A stretch of DNA of 53,608 nucleotides, from NCBI GenBank assembly GCA_021732085.1, contig JAKFVQ010000029.1:1-53608 (forward strand), read 5' to 3'. Positions 45,182 to 53,608 of this stretch are shown here, one piece after another. The notes beneath the pieces are model-generated. The model was not told the DNA's origin. It was given only the letters and a program-made list of their open reading frames with translations, and made no database searches. The DNA is from Candidatus Obscuribacterales bacterium. Its GTDB lineage: Bacteria; Cyanobacteriota; Vampirovibrionia; Obscuribacterales; Obscuribacteraceae. The translations under genes were made by a program, and so were the position numbers. Position 1 is the stretch's first letter; each line of letters begins with the position of its first letter.

Positions 45182-48100
45182 TTAAGGTTCCCCCAGAATT
45201 TTGTACCCAGATTTTGCATCTTCCGCTTTTAATTGGATTTCCTTAACAAGTTGAATAAAGTCAGCGTTCTTGAGAAGAAGTTCTGGATGCTTTCCGTTTT
45301 TAGTTATCCTATCAACAAGAGACAGCTCTGTGCTGTTTGGCGCCAGTTTTGATGCGTTCTGCAATACTTTGCTAAATAACTCGTTTGAGCTGTTGCTGAG
45401 AACCGCCAGTATCGGGACAAACGCCGACGCGTCCCCTGGTCTTAAAATTGCCGAATTTCGGGCGTGTTCAAAAGCTAGTTCAGCATCTGACAATAGAATC
45501 GCCAGTAATCTCTGACTTTCAAAATCCCAAGGATTGATCGCGAGGTATCGAGTAAGGCACATCTGGGCATTCACCGTGTTCTTCGTTTTCAACGAAGCAA
45601 AGGTTGCGCCAAGAAGCGCCGGAAGATTGTTTGGTTGGCTAACTAGGAGATCGATGAACTCCTGCTGCGCTTGGCTGGAATCGTTTTTGCGAAGCAATAA
45701 GAATGCGTTTCGAAGCCTCCAGCGAAATTCTTTCTTTGTGCTGTTCTGGCAGTCCGCCAAGATACGTGATGATCGAGCAAGGTCCGATGCTTCAAATGCC
45801 TGGTCAAATTGGGCGAGTCGATCTGAGTCATTGTGTGCTGGTAACGTGACGTCAAAATTAGGAGATCTTTCTTCAGATAGTGCTCTTTTGATAATTTTAT
45901 CTTGCCAAACAGTCAGTGGTGTTTGCATACGGTCATATGCTTTTGTGCTGAGCGAAAGTGCGCGTTCTTTGTTCATTACTTTGAGCGCGGTGCTATCTTG
46001 GATGTATTGCCTCGCATAAGCTCTAGCCAGGTTGCTCATAGCGGCCGCACCGAGATCAGCGGCAATGCCTTGTCCACGCTTTGCTTTGCTGAGCAAACTG
46101 AGATTCTTTTCCACCTCATTGCTGGCGGTGAGCATACTTCTTGCCGTTGCATATTCAGCTATTGTCATATCGTCCGTACTAAGTGGTATCTGCTTCTCTT
46201 TGCATAATTCGTTTAATTCTTTGGGGGTGGCTATCGCCAATGCTAAACAGTCGAACCCGTTGGCAATTCCTGCTACCGCCTCGAACCATGTATGATTGCG
46301 CTCCAATTTATTATTAATTTCATTCAGATATTCGTTGCGAGCAGCGCCATCCATAAAACCCAGGAGGACGAGTTCACCGGCGCCTGGTGGATGGAAAAGG
46401 ATGCTTTTAGGAAAAACGCTTTTGAAGGATTTTATTAAAGATAGAAGCTCTTGCTGTGGTATCGCATACAGTTGCACCCATTGGCAAAAAATTCCGGACT
46501 GATTGAGTCTGGATGAAGCAAGTTTCCAAAAATCAGTGGTGAAAAGATCTGCAGCACCGCTTACCCACGGATCTGCTGGCTGCGACGCAATAACGTCGTA
46601 TTTCTTTCTGGAAGAGGAAAGCAAGAATCGAGCATCATACGGTTTCAGCTCGATTCGACCAGTAGCAAGCATCTGTTTTCTAAAGGCTCCGCCATTGTAT
46701 TGCGAGAATTTTGTGCATGCTTCAATAACCGCAGGCTCAAGTTCAGCGACTGTGAGCTTACCGAGATTCGGATACGAGAGGAAAGTCGCAGCCGACAAGC
46801 CACTGCCGGCGCCTATTAGAAGTGCTTCTTTGACGTCTCCCCTGTGGAACAATGTCGGTAGCGCAGCCAACAATATGTGTGTGCTTTGGTCGCTTCCAGG
46901 AGAGATCAAACTAGGATCAATAGGTAGCGTTGCCTCTGTCTTTCCATCATTTGCGAAAGATATTGTGTTGTTGTCCTGATTCAAAACGACGCTGACGGTG
47001 CTGTTAATGCCCTCCTTGTAAAACTGCAAGGGCGCGCTCCCCATGGGATAAGGGAGTCTCGAATCGTGACTGTCTGTTGCTCCACTGTTTTTATATATCG
47101 GGGAGCCTGCGCTCATGATGTCACTTCGCCATTGTGGTTTTTTTATCAGGACTGTGCAAGGACTGAGCAGGCATGCGATCGCTAAAATGCTGAAAAGAAA
47201 TTTTCGCTTCAGGGTCGCACCGATGCAGAAGCGCATTAATAAGGTGGCGGCCGCTGTTGCGGCAATAAGAGCGGAAAAGATCAATGAGGAGAACATAAGC
47301 GAGTTGCTAAACTGGGAAATTGCCGAAAAGAAAAACACTGCAAATGTTAATCCGGCCAAGACAGAGCCCATGCAATTAGCCGCGTATAAAAGAGTCCCAC
47401 CGTGCTTCTCTTTCAATACCTGCGACGCTAGTGGTAGGACACAAGCTAAGAAAAAGGACGATGGAAATATATAAACGGATGCGACTATCGCCCGAGTAGC
47501 AATCGCTTGCCAGAATGGATCTGAAACTATCCTGGGCGCTATGTGAGAACTAACAGTAAAAAATGACCAGACCAAGTAATTGCTTGTTGATGCATTTAGA
47601 AGCAGGCATATTGCTGTGTCGATCAGGCAGGCCGCGATCAACAACTGACTTATTCGAGGAGTCGGTTTTGCTAATGACACAGTAAGAGACGACAGACCTA
47701 GAGCGCTCAAGATAACCACAAGAACAACGCTGGTTGAGTAAACTGAACCGCCCAACAGCAAAGAGAAAATTCGAGTCCAAGTGATTTCCAAAAAGAGAGC
47801 CAGAAAGCCAGAACAAAAAACTATCGAGAGCCATAATTGATCGCTTTGTGTGCTTTTGGCCCCGGCCGCCGAATGGCTTTTACAGTTTGAGCTGACTTTT
47901 TCATTCAGCCCGGGAGCCCGAGTATCCGAAGCGCTTTTGAGCTCACAATAAAGAAAGATGGCAAAATATATAAGCGCCGCTAGCAAACAAGAATTTCTAA
48001 GTCCTAATTGTGGAAGTAGGATAAAGCCAGCGACAAAGGCTCCTCCGGAAGCGCCCAGCGTATTGATTCCATAGAAGAGAGGAAATAATTTCGTGTTGCA

Positions 48101-48613
48101 AGTTTTAGTTTCTGCAAACACATCAACGATGAAACCATACGTCGCTCCCATACACACACAGGGAATTAGGAGCAAGAAATAACAGATTGAAAATCGAACT
48201 GCATCAATCAGCGTAGGCAGCTGAAAGGCAATCTGACCGACCATTGAGGGGATGAGATCAGCGGCCGCGCTGCCGAGAAAATTAAAGAGAATGATACCAG
48301 CGCCAGCACATGCAAATTCGAGCCTTCCATATATTTTGAGGTTGACTTCCTTCCCTGGAATTTGTGTTGAGTAATTTCGAGGAAGCAGTGGAATAGAGGC
48401 AACCATATTCAAAAGCTTGCGCTCCCGAACGGAAAGATAAGCACCCAGAGCGCATCCAGCAAGAAAAGCTGCGAACACACAGGCGTTTGCGCTCATTCCT
48501 GAGCCTAAAAGGCGCGTGAGTTGGCGCGAAAAGACTATCTCAAAAACAAGGCTAGCAAAGCCTGAGAAGAAGAACAGTATGCAGACAATCATTTTGTGAC
48601 GCATGGACAACAT
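45182..48613 (-). CDS. Fused multi-TM/spermidine-synthase-like protein with TPR-like tail
   Basis: Residues about 1-500 contain at least twelve hydrophobic helices, as in MFS-fused spermidine-synthase proteins (FFFSGFASLVFEIVFSRQLT). Residues about 540-770 form a spermidine-synthase-type Rossmann domain (LLIGAGSGLSAATFLSYP, TVAELEPAVIEACTKF, ASQPADPWVSGAADLFT). The polyamine Asp in the usual DxxDP reads as QPADPW. A C-terminal part (about 800-1143) is helical and TPR-like. The role is unclear: polyamine or other aminopropyl transfer, or methyl transfer. Starts at 48613 or 48604 are both possible. Confidence 0.8.
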   Translation of the reverse strand: MLSMRHKMIVCILFFFSGFASLVFEIVFSRQLTRLLGSGMSANACVFAAFLAGCALGAYLSVRERKLLNMVASIPLLPRNYSTQIPGKEVNLKIYGRLEFACAGAGIILFNFLGSAAADLIPSMVGQIAFQLPTLIDAVRFSICYFLLLIPCVCMGATYGFIVDVFAETKTCNTKLFPLFYGINTLGASGGAFVAGFILLPQLGLRNSCLLAALIYFAIFLYCELKSASDTRAPGLNEKVSSNCKSHSAAGAKSTQSDQLWLSIVFCSGFLALFLEITWTRIFSLLLGGSVYSTSVVLVVILSALGLSSLTVSLAKPTPRISQLLIAACLIDTAICLLLNASTSNYLVWSFFTVSSHIAPRIVSDPFWQAIATRAIVASVYIFPSSFFLACVLPLASQVLKEKHGGTLLYAANCMGSVLAGLTFAVFFFSAISQFSNSLMFSSLIFSALIAATAAATLLMRFCIGATLKRKFLFSILAIACLLSPCTVLIKKPQWRSDIMSAGSPIYKNSGATDSHDSRLPYPMGSAPLQFYKEGINSTVSVVLNQDNNTISFANDGKTEATLPIDPSLISPGSDQSTHILLAALPTLFHRGDVKEALLIGAGSGLSAATFLSYPNLGKLTVAELEPAVIEACTKFSQYNGGAFRKQMLATGRIELKPYDARFLLSSSRKKYDVIASQPADPWVSGAADLFTTDFWKLASSRLNQSGIFCQWVQLYAIPQQELLSLIKSFKSVFPKSILFHPPGAGELVLLGFMDGAARNEYLNEINNKLERNHTWFEAVAGIANGFDCLALAIATPKELNELCKEKQIPLSTDDMTIAEYATARSMLTASNEVEKNLSLLSKAKRGQGIAADLGAAAMSNLARAYARQYIQDSTALKVMNKERALSLSTKAYDRMQTPLTVWQDKIIKRALSEERSPNFDVTLPAHNDSDRLAQFDQAFEASDLARSSRILADCQNSTKKEFRWRLRNAFLLLRKNDSSQAQQEFIDLLVSQPNNLPALLGATFASLKTKNTVNAQMCLTRYLAINPWDFESQRLLAILLSDAELAFEHARNSAILRPGDASAFVPILAVLSNSSNELFSKVLQNASKLAPNSTELSLVDRITKNGKHPELLLKNADFIQLVKEIQLKAEDAKSGYKILGEP

Positions 48614-48736
48614 TATAAGGCTGTTGTGAATTCCATATCGCGCTAATCAATTGGGGATGTCAGGGGTGCTGAACTTTTCCGCGAGCTTAGACGTCCTTAT
48701 AGGGTGGAATACAATTTTTGGATAAGATTAGTTGTT

Positions 48737-51700
48737 GTGATAATAAATTCTCTAGTTCTTCATAACTTCATGAGTTATGCCGACGCCAAGGTTGACTTGA
48801 CTTCGGTTGCTGTCGCTTGCCTGACTGGTTTGAATGGCTCGGGAAAATCAGCTTTGTTAGATGCAATTACTTGGGCCCTTTGGGAAGCTGCTCGTGCTTC
48901 TTCGGACGAGCTGGTTAGGCTTGGTCAAACAGAAATGTGGATTGATCTCTGTTTTTCTCTAGAAAACCAAGTCTATAGAGTTCGCCGATCAAGACATAAG
49001 GTATATGGTCGTAGTGGAAACCAAATTAGCTCGCGTGGACAGCTTTATCTCCAGGTTTGGGAAGGTGATGAAGAAAGTTGGCTCGCGCATGATGAACGGT
49101 CTCAGGATGGTCGCTGGCGCAACCTATCTGCGCCCAGTATTCGCGAAACGCAGAAACGCTTGCGTGAACTTTTGCGTATGGACTATGAAACCTTCATCAG
49201 CAGCGTATATCTTAAACAAGGTCGTGCGGACGAGTTTACAACGCGCTCTCCGAACGATCGCAAGCAAGTATTAGCAGATATTCTTGGATTAGATTATTTC
49301 GACCGGCTGCAAGAGCTTGCCAGAGAAGAAGCACGCGAGCGTAAAGGACGGATTCAGGTGCTGGAATCCACCTTGGGAGACAGCAATGAACTTGAGCGCG
49401 GCTACCAGGATTCATGTGCTGATATGGAAGCCCTGTCATTGCAAATCAACTCAACTGAAGCATCTTGCTTGGAAGCGAGGGAGCAAAGCTCAGAAATCGA
49501 ATCACAAATCGCAAAGTTGAATTATCTGCAAATTCGAGCAGAAACCGCAAAAACACGACAAACGGAACTGCGAGCCGATCTCTTTAGCTTGGAAGGTCAG
49601 CTGAAAGATCTTGGATTGCAAAAGAGGAAATTGGAGAATTTGCTCGAACAAGCATCGTTTGTTAACCAGCAAAATAGCTATTTTGAGGAATATAAAGCGC
49701 GCTCGGAAAAAATGGACCTTAGCTTGCAGCTGTACACAGATCTATCATCAAAGCGAGCCGACGCGCGTTCGCGTCTTGCCATGATTCAGGGCAGACTGGA
49801 GGTCGAGCTTCATCATTTGAAGCAATCTATCGATCAAAAATTGTCCAGAAAAGCTGCACTTGAGAAAAGTACGCGCGATAAACAAAAACTTGAAGATTCT
49901 TTCGGTGAATACAAAAAACTGATGGACCTTGAGCTGGAGATGTCCAAGAGACGTGAGTTGTTTTCTTCACTGAGTCTTCGGGCTGATGAGCTTCAATCGA
50001 TGATATCGGAAGCACGCGTGCGGCTTGAAGCGGAACTGCAGCAAAAGGAGTCTTTGCTGTGCGAGTTAGATCAAATAATCGCTTTGCGCACACAAATTCT
50101 TTCAGAACAGGAGCATCTTGAATCTGAGGCTAGCGAACTCGATCGCGTTGAAACTCAGTTCGAACTCGTGGAAGAAAAGGGACTGAGAATTAAATCGCAG
50201 ATGGAGTTAACTCAACAGGAAATTACGCAGCTAAGAAAACATTTGAAAGAGAATAGCGAAAAGGTACACGAGCTATGTAGCACTCCAGATCTAAGCAGTT
50301 GTCCGCTTTGCCGCTCCCCCATTGTCGATGCGAAAGCTGTTCTTGATCGATATAATCACGATAGCATCAATGTCAACAACGAAATTGGCTTGCTTGAAGT
50401 CCGCTACAATGATTTGGAGAATGAGCGCGATGAGCTCAGGCGCCAGTACATTGAGCTGCGAAAAAAATTAGAATCGCGAAAACGCCTTGATCAGAAGATT
50501 GGCGAATTTAACGAGCGAAAGCTGGCTGTAGAGAGAGCCACTGGAACACGGGAAGAGTTAGAAAAAGCTATTTCCTGCGCAAAGAAAAAGCTTGCTGACC
50601 AGACGTTCGCACCTATCGAAAAAGAAAGCCTTATAAGGGTGAAAGCTGAGATTAGCAAGCTAGACTTTGATCCGATTATTTTCTCTAATGTTCAGGCTCA
50701 GATGAGAGCGCAAAGACATGTTGAAGTGCGCTATCAGCAGATTCAGCGGGATCTAAAAGAGCTTGCTGAGCTGGATCTGGAGCTTCCTCGATTTTTATCT
50801 GAACGCGACAAAATGCAGAAGGATTTGGATGAGGAAGAATTTGGGCCAGATTTTCGCGATGAAATTTCGAAAGTGGACGATGCGATCTTTGAATTGTCCT
50901 ATGATAAAAATGCACACCAGGACTTGAAGCGAAAACTGCTTGAGTTGCTGCCGTTCGCAGAGAAAGCGCGTGACATTAAAAAAGCCTTGGTCGACCTTCC
51001 GGAGATAGAACGGAACTTCGAAAAGTTATCTGCGATGGTTAATTCGAGAAGCGAAGAGCTGTTGAAGCTCGATGATGAGGAGTCTGAAAGAACGAACAGG
51101 CTTGATGAACTGCCACTACTGAAAGAACGTTTTGATGCATGCAGCGATCAAACTGTGCGTTTGCAGGAACAATTGGATGACTTAAGGCGCCGCCGAGTCG
51201 TTCTGGAAACTAGGCTTGAGCAGTTGGCTCAGGACAAATCCGTCCTTGACTCAAAGAGAAAAAGCCTTGCTGATGCTATGCGCGAAATGAGCGAATACAG
51301 CGTACTAGCTGAAGCCTTTGGTAAGAAGGGACTGCAAGCGATCATCATCGAGAATGCAATTCCGGAAATCGAAGAAGAGACCAATAAAATACTGAGTAGA
51401 CTAACCGACAACCAAATGCACGTCGCGATTGTGACTCAGCAAAGGACAAGGCAAGGAAATCCGATCGAAACTCTGGATATTCTCATAGCCGATGATTTAG
51501 GAACGCGAAGTTACGAACTATACAGTGGTGGTGAAGCCTTCAAAGTAAATTTTGCTATACGCGTGGCGCTGTCGAGGCTTTTGGCACGTCGAGCCAATGC
51601 AAAACTTGAAACTTTGATCATCGATGAAGGTTTCGGTTCGCAGGATGAATACAGCAGAGGTAAGTTGATTCAAGCTATCAGTTCTGTCAGGCAAGATTTC

Positions 51701-51808
51701 GCCAGAATCATTGTTGTGACGCACATTGCCGAGGTCAAAGAAATGTTTCCGATACAAATATCGGTCAGCAAGGAAGAAGGTGTAAGTAAAGTCGCTATTC
51801 ATATCTAA
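48737..51808 (+). CDS. SbcC/Rad50-like ATPase
   Basis: The start is a GTG at 48737 (the frame is open from a GTG at 48704). It gives INSLVLHNFMSYADA, which is the SbcC/Rad50 N-terminal pattern. Walker A is GLNGSGKSALLDAITWALW (about 30-48). Long coiled coils (about 200-800) flank a zinc hook with CPLCRSP (about 521). The signature LYSGGEAFK (about 928) and Walker B LETLIIDEGFGSQ (about 956-968) follow. SbcC pairs with the nuclease SbcD to process DNA ends, but no sbcD is adjacent in this window. It is divergent from the spermidine-synthase-like gene. Confidence 0.9.
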   Translation: MIINSLVLHNFMSYADAKVDLTSVAVACLTGLNGSGKSALLDAITWALWEAARASSDELVRLGQTEMWIDLCFSLENQVYRVRRSRHKVYGRSGNQISSRGQLYLQVWEGDEESWLAHDERSQDGRWRNLSAPSIRETQKRLRELLRMDYETFISSVYLKQGRADEFTTRSPNDRKQVLADILGLDYFDRLQELAREEARERKGRIQVLESTLGDSNELERGYQDSCADMEALSLQINSTEASCLEAREQSSEIESQIAKLNYLQIRAETAKTRQTELRADLFSLEGQLKDLGLQKRKLENLLEQASFVNQQNSYFEEYKARSEKMDLSLQLYTDLSSKRADARSRLAMIQGRLEVELHHLKQSIDQKLSRKAALEKSTRDKQKLEDSFGEYKKLMDLELEMSKRRELFSSLSLRADELQSMISEARVRLEAELQQKESLLCELDQIIALRTQILSEQEHLESEASELDRVETQFELVEEKGLRIKSQMELTQQEITQLRKHLKENSEKVHELCSTPDLSSCPLCRSPIVDAKAVLDRYNHDSINVNNEIGLLEVRYNDLENERDELRRQYIELRKKLESRKRLDQKIGEFNERKLAVERATGTREELEKAISCAKKKLADQTFAPIEKESLIRVKAEISKLDFDPIIFSNVQAQMRAQRHVEVRYQQIQRDLKELAELDLELPRFLSERDKMQKDLDEEEFGPDFRDEISKVDDAIFELSYDKNAHQDLKRKLLELLPFAEKARDIKKALVDLPEIERNFEKLSAMVNSRSEELLKLDDEESERTNRLDELPLLKERFDACSDQTVRLQEQLDDLRRRRVVLETRLEQLAQDKSVLDSKRKSLADAMREMSEYSVLAEAFGKKGLQAIIIENAIPEIEEETNKILSRLTDNQMHVAIVTQQRTRQGNPIETLDILIADDLGTRSYELYSGGEAFKVNFAIRVALSRLLARRANAKLETLIIDEGFGSQDEYSRGKLIQAISSVRQDFARIIVVTHIAEVKEMFPIQISVSKEEGVSKVAIHI

Positions 51809-51880
51809 CATGTTTGTGCTGTATTCCTTACCTAATCTTAAAAGTGTCTGTATGGCTTGCGTAGCAGGGGGTTTCGGTGT

Positions 51881-51908
51881 CGCTTGCTGCTCTTTTGACC
51901 AGCAAGCG
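51881..51908. other. Hairpin, possible terminator of the SbcC-like gene
   Basis: CGCTTGCTG (51881-51889) and CAGCAAGCG (51900-51908) form a perfect 9-bp stem with a 10-nt loop. It is about 70 bp after the stop codon but has no T-run directly after it, so it may be a terminator-like or regulatory hairpin. Confidence 0.35.
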
Positions 51909-52066
51909 TAAATCTTCAGGCTTTTATAGATACAAACTGATGCCTTTTTTGCCCACCAAAGATATTATTTGTTTGTGCCGCTGATCAGTGAATTTCTTGA
52001 ACGCGGCAATTGTGAGTCTCGAAGGTGAGCTCTGTGCGGCTTTCTGGGGCTCGAAGGGAGCCGACA

Positions 52067-53275
52067 ATGCCTCTTATTCAAGATGAGAAGTTAAATGAAC
52101 TAGATTCATTTGTGATTGAAGAAAACAAGCTCAAAACTGAGCTAAGAAGAATTACAGAACAACAGAACAAACTGCTCGAGCAACAGAACCATATTCTGAC
52201 GCAGTTGTCCGTTGGACAGAAACAACAAGGCAAAAAAGACTTTTGGGATCGCGTCGCCGCGATTGCACCAATTCTAAGTGGTACTATCATCGCCCTCGGT
52301 GGCGCGTATTTTACTACCATCTATAACGAACAACAGTTGAAACTGCAAGAAGTACAGACAATTGAGCGCTTCATACCGCACTTATTGGGTGACGAAAAAA
52401 GCAAACGTGCTGCTGTTTTGGCAATATCATCATTGGGCAATGCCAAATTGGCAGCGCGTGTCGCAGCTGTGTTTGCAAGTCCAGGTACTGTCTCAGCTCT
52501 GGAATCAATGGCGCGAAATGATCGCAACTCGAGTGACCGCGGTGCATTGAATGGCGCACTTGATCGGGCACTAGATAACATGGCAGAAGGATATAGGGTC
52601 GAGAAAAAGTACGAGGATGCAATAGCCACATATAAGAAGGTGTTGGCTCTTCGAGAACAGAGTTACGGGCAAAATAGTTCACGCGTCGTACCTAGCTTGA
52701 ACCGGCTTGCTGCTCTATATAACTTCCATGGAGACTATCCGGAGGCGCAAGTGCTCCTCAAACGCTGTGTCGAAATTCAAAAATCTGAGTTCGGTCGCGA
52801 GTCTATGCAGCATGCTGAAGCTCTCCGTAAGTTAGCAGCTCTGTACTCGGAGCAAGGACAAGAAAGCAAAGCGAAAGATCTATTAAATGACGCCTCGGCG
52901 ATAGAACAAAAAATTCCAGCGGGCTCGAAGCCTGCAACTTCCTCCGTTCAGGACAACGATGATGCACTGCCCGATTTCATCGAAGGCAGCCATCCTGGTG
53001 TTGCAGCCCAGGCTCGCCCGTCAAAGGTATCTTCGGTAGGAACAGACAAAACTTTTGACAGTTCTAAGCCGAACGGACCAACGGAGAAAGTCCCTCCAAG
53101 CAATCCAGAGCCCCAATCTGAACAGGCTCCAAACACCGAACCGCATCTTGGAGTTTCGTCGGACGCCTCTGCCGGACCTCAGAAGTCGCTGGATAATGAG
53201 CATTCGACGGATTCACACGGTCGCATTTTCTCTCTCCGCAAAGTCTGGGAATCTCAAGACGGAGCAAAGGAATAA
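52067..53275 (+). CDS. Membrane-anchored coiled-coil/TPR protein
   Basis: The start is the ATG at 52067, with GGGAG 7 bases upstream; a GTG at 52025 would add 14 residues. The 402-residue protein has a coiled coil (about 17-52, ELRRITEQQNKLLEQQN), then one membrane helix (AAIAPILSGTIIALGGAYF, about 64-84). A helical segment with HEAT-like character follows (about 95-150). Tetratricopeptides of kinesin-light-chain type (YEDAIATYKKVLALREQSY, YPEAQVLLKRCVEIQK; about 180-280) precede a Pro/Ser-rich disordered tail. It is probably a scaffold or adaptor; partners are unknown. Confidence 0.75.
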   Translation: MPLIQDEKLNELDSFVIEENKLKTELRRITEQQNKLLEQQNHILTQLSVGQKQQGKKDFWDRVAAIAPILSGTIIALGGAYFTTIYNEQQLKLQEVQTIERFIPHLLGDEKSKRAAVLAISSLGNAKLAARVAAVFASPGTVSALESMARNDRNSSDRGALNGALDRALDNMAEGYRVEKKYEDAIATYKKVLALREQSYGQNSSRVVPSLNRLAALYNFHGDYPEAQVLLKRCVEIQKSEFGRESMQHAEALRKLAALYSEQGQESKAKDLLNDASAIEQKIPAGSKPATSSVQDNDDALPDFIEGSHPGVAAQARPSKVSSVGTDKTFDSSKPNGPTEKVPPSNPEPQSEQAPNTEPHLGVSSDASAGPQKSLDNEHSTDSHGRIFSLRKVWESQDGAKE

Positions 53276-53340
53276 CCTTCCTCTTGATGTTGAGCTGTTA
53301 AAGCCCTCTGGGACGATAAGCTGGGCGTGTATGAAGGTAG

Positions 53341-53608
53341 AATTTCTGCGGAATTTCTACCCGGGCGCGGGAGAAGGAAGAATTTCTGCGGAATTTCTAC
53401 CCGGGCGCGGGAGAAGGAAGAATTTCTGCGGAATTTCTACCCAGGCGCGGGAGAAGGAAGAACTTCTGCGGAATTTCTACCCGGGCGCGGGAGAAGGAAG
53501 AATTTCTGCGGAATTTCTACCCAGGCGAGGGAGAAGGAAGAACTTCTGCGGAATTTCTACCCAGGCGCGGGAGAAGGAAGAACTTCTGCGGAATTTCTAC
53601 CCAGGCGC
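53341..53608. repeat. 40-bp tandem repeat array, truncated by window edge
   Basis: There are six full 40-bp units starting at 53341, 53381, 53421, 53461, 53501 and 53541, then 28 bp of a seventh. Units differ at two or three positions (AAT/AAC, CCG/CCA, GCGC/GCGA). Each contains a hairpin: TTCT-A-CCCG and CGGGAGAA with a GGCG loop (53355-53375 in the first). Because 40 is not a multiple of 3, the array is not coding. The 65 bp before it (53276-53340) show nothing that I recognise. Confidence 0.92.

Noticed and set aside
53341..53608. The terminal repeat as a CRISPR array
   Set aside because: Units are contiguous 40-bp copies without unique spacers, and there are no cas genes.

Overview
The window is a gene-dense bacterial chromosome segment of roughly 50% GC. 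It has short intergenic gaps, many overlapping or convergent genes, frequent GTG/TTG starts and many secreted or envelope-associated proteins. No rRNA, tRNA, CRISPR array, phage or transposase is visible. The mix points to a diderm, cyanobacterium-related non-photosynthetic lineage: a shikimate cluster, MGDG-synthase-type glycosyltransferase, GHL10 glycosidase, long Thermus-type isocitrate dehydrogenase, matrixin-like peptidases and many lineage-specific secreted proteins. Melainabacteria/Vampirovibrionia of the Obscuribacter kind is my best guess, but it is an inference from gene style, not a database match.

Layout. 1-5.3 kb: an unknown partial gene, then aromatic biosynthesis, with aroC-aroB-pheA as a tightly packed minus-strand operon and aroA divergent from it. 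5.3-8.7 kb: small envelope or secreted proteins around an HslV-like proteasome-family peptidase with a basic tail. 8.8-15.6 kb: a minus-strand run of glycosyltransferase, MoxR ATPase, DUF58 protein and a giant transglutaminase (TgpA-like). 15.8-19.8 kb: an RDD membrane protein, a TetR regulator divergent from an O-methyltransferase with stacked palindromes between them, and small unknowns. 20-28 kb: isocitrate dehydrogenase with a clear terminator, a secreted GHL10 glycosidase, two zinc-peptidase-like proteins and a zinc-ribbon protein. 28-31.8 kb: three small secreted paralogues, a copper-ligand-less multicopper-oxidase-like protein and a tandem universal stress protein. 32-38.5 kb: a Gly-rich secreted protein, purB, malQ, an unknown protein and a second matrixin, ended by a strong terminator. 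38.5-45.1 kb: rsmG with an unknown partner, a 1310-residue protein with an expanded ELAE repeat and a J-domain-like segment, and a response regulator. 45.2-53.3 kb: an MFS/spermidine-synthase/TPR fusion, an SbcC/Rad50-like ATPase and a membrane-anchored TPR protein. The window ends inside a 40-bp tandem repeat.

How the genes work together. aroB, aroC, aroA and pheA cover four steps of the route to phenylalanine. MoxR, DUF58 and TgpA form the widespread chaperone/adaptor/membrane transglutaminase module. The TetR/O-methyltransferase pair looks like a self-contained regulated unit. The region at 28.2-31.8 kb looks like an envelope or stress-response set. The least explained items are the HslV-like protein without HslU, the copper-less oxidase with its small secreted neighbours, the ELAE/J-like protein and the terminal tandem hairpin repeat.
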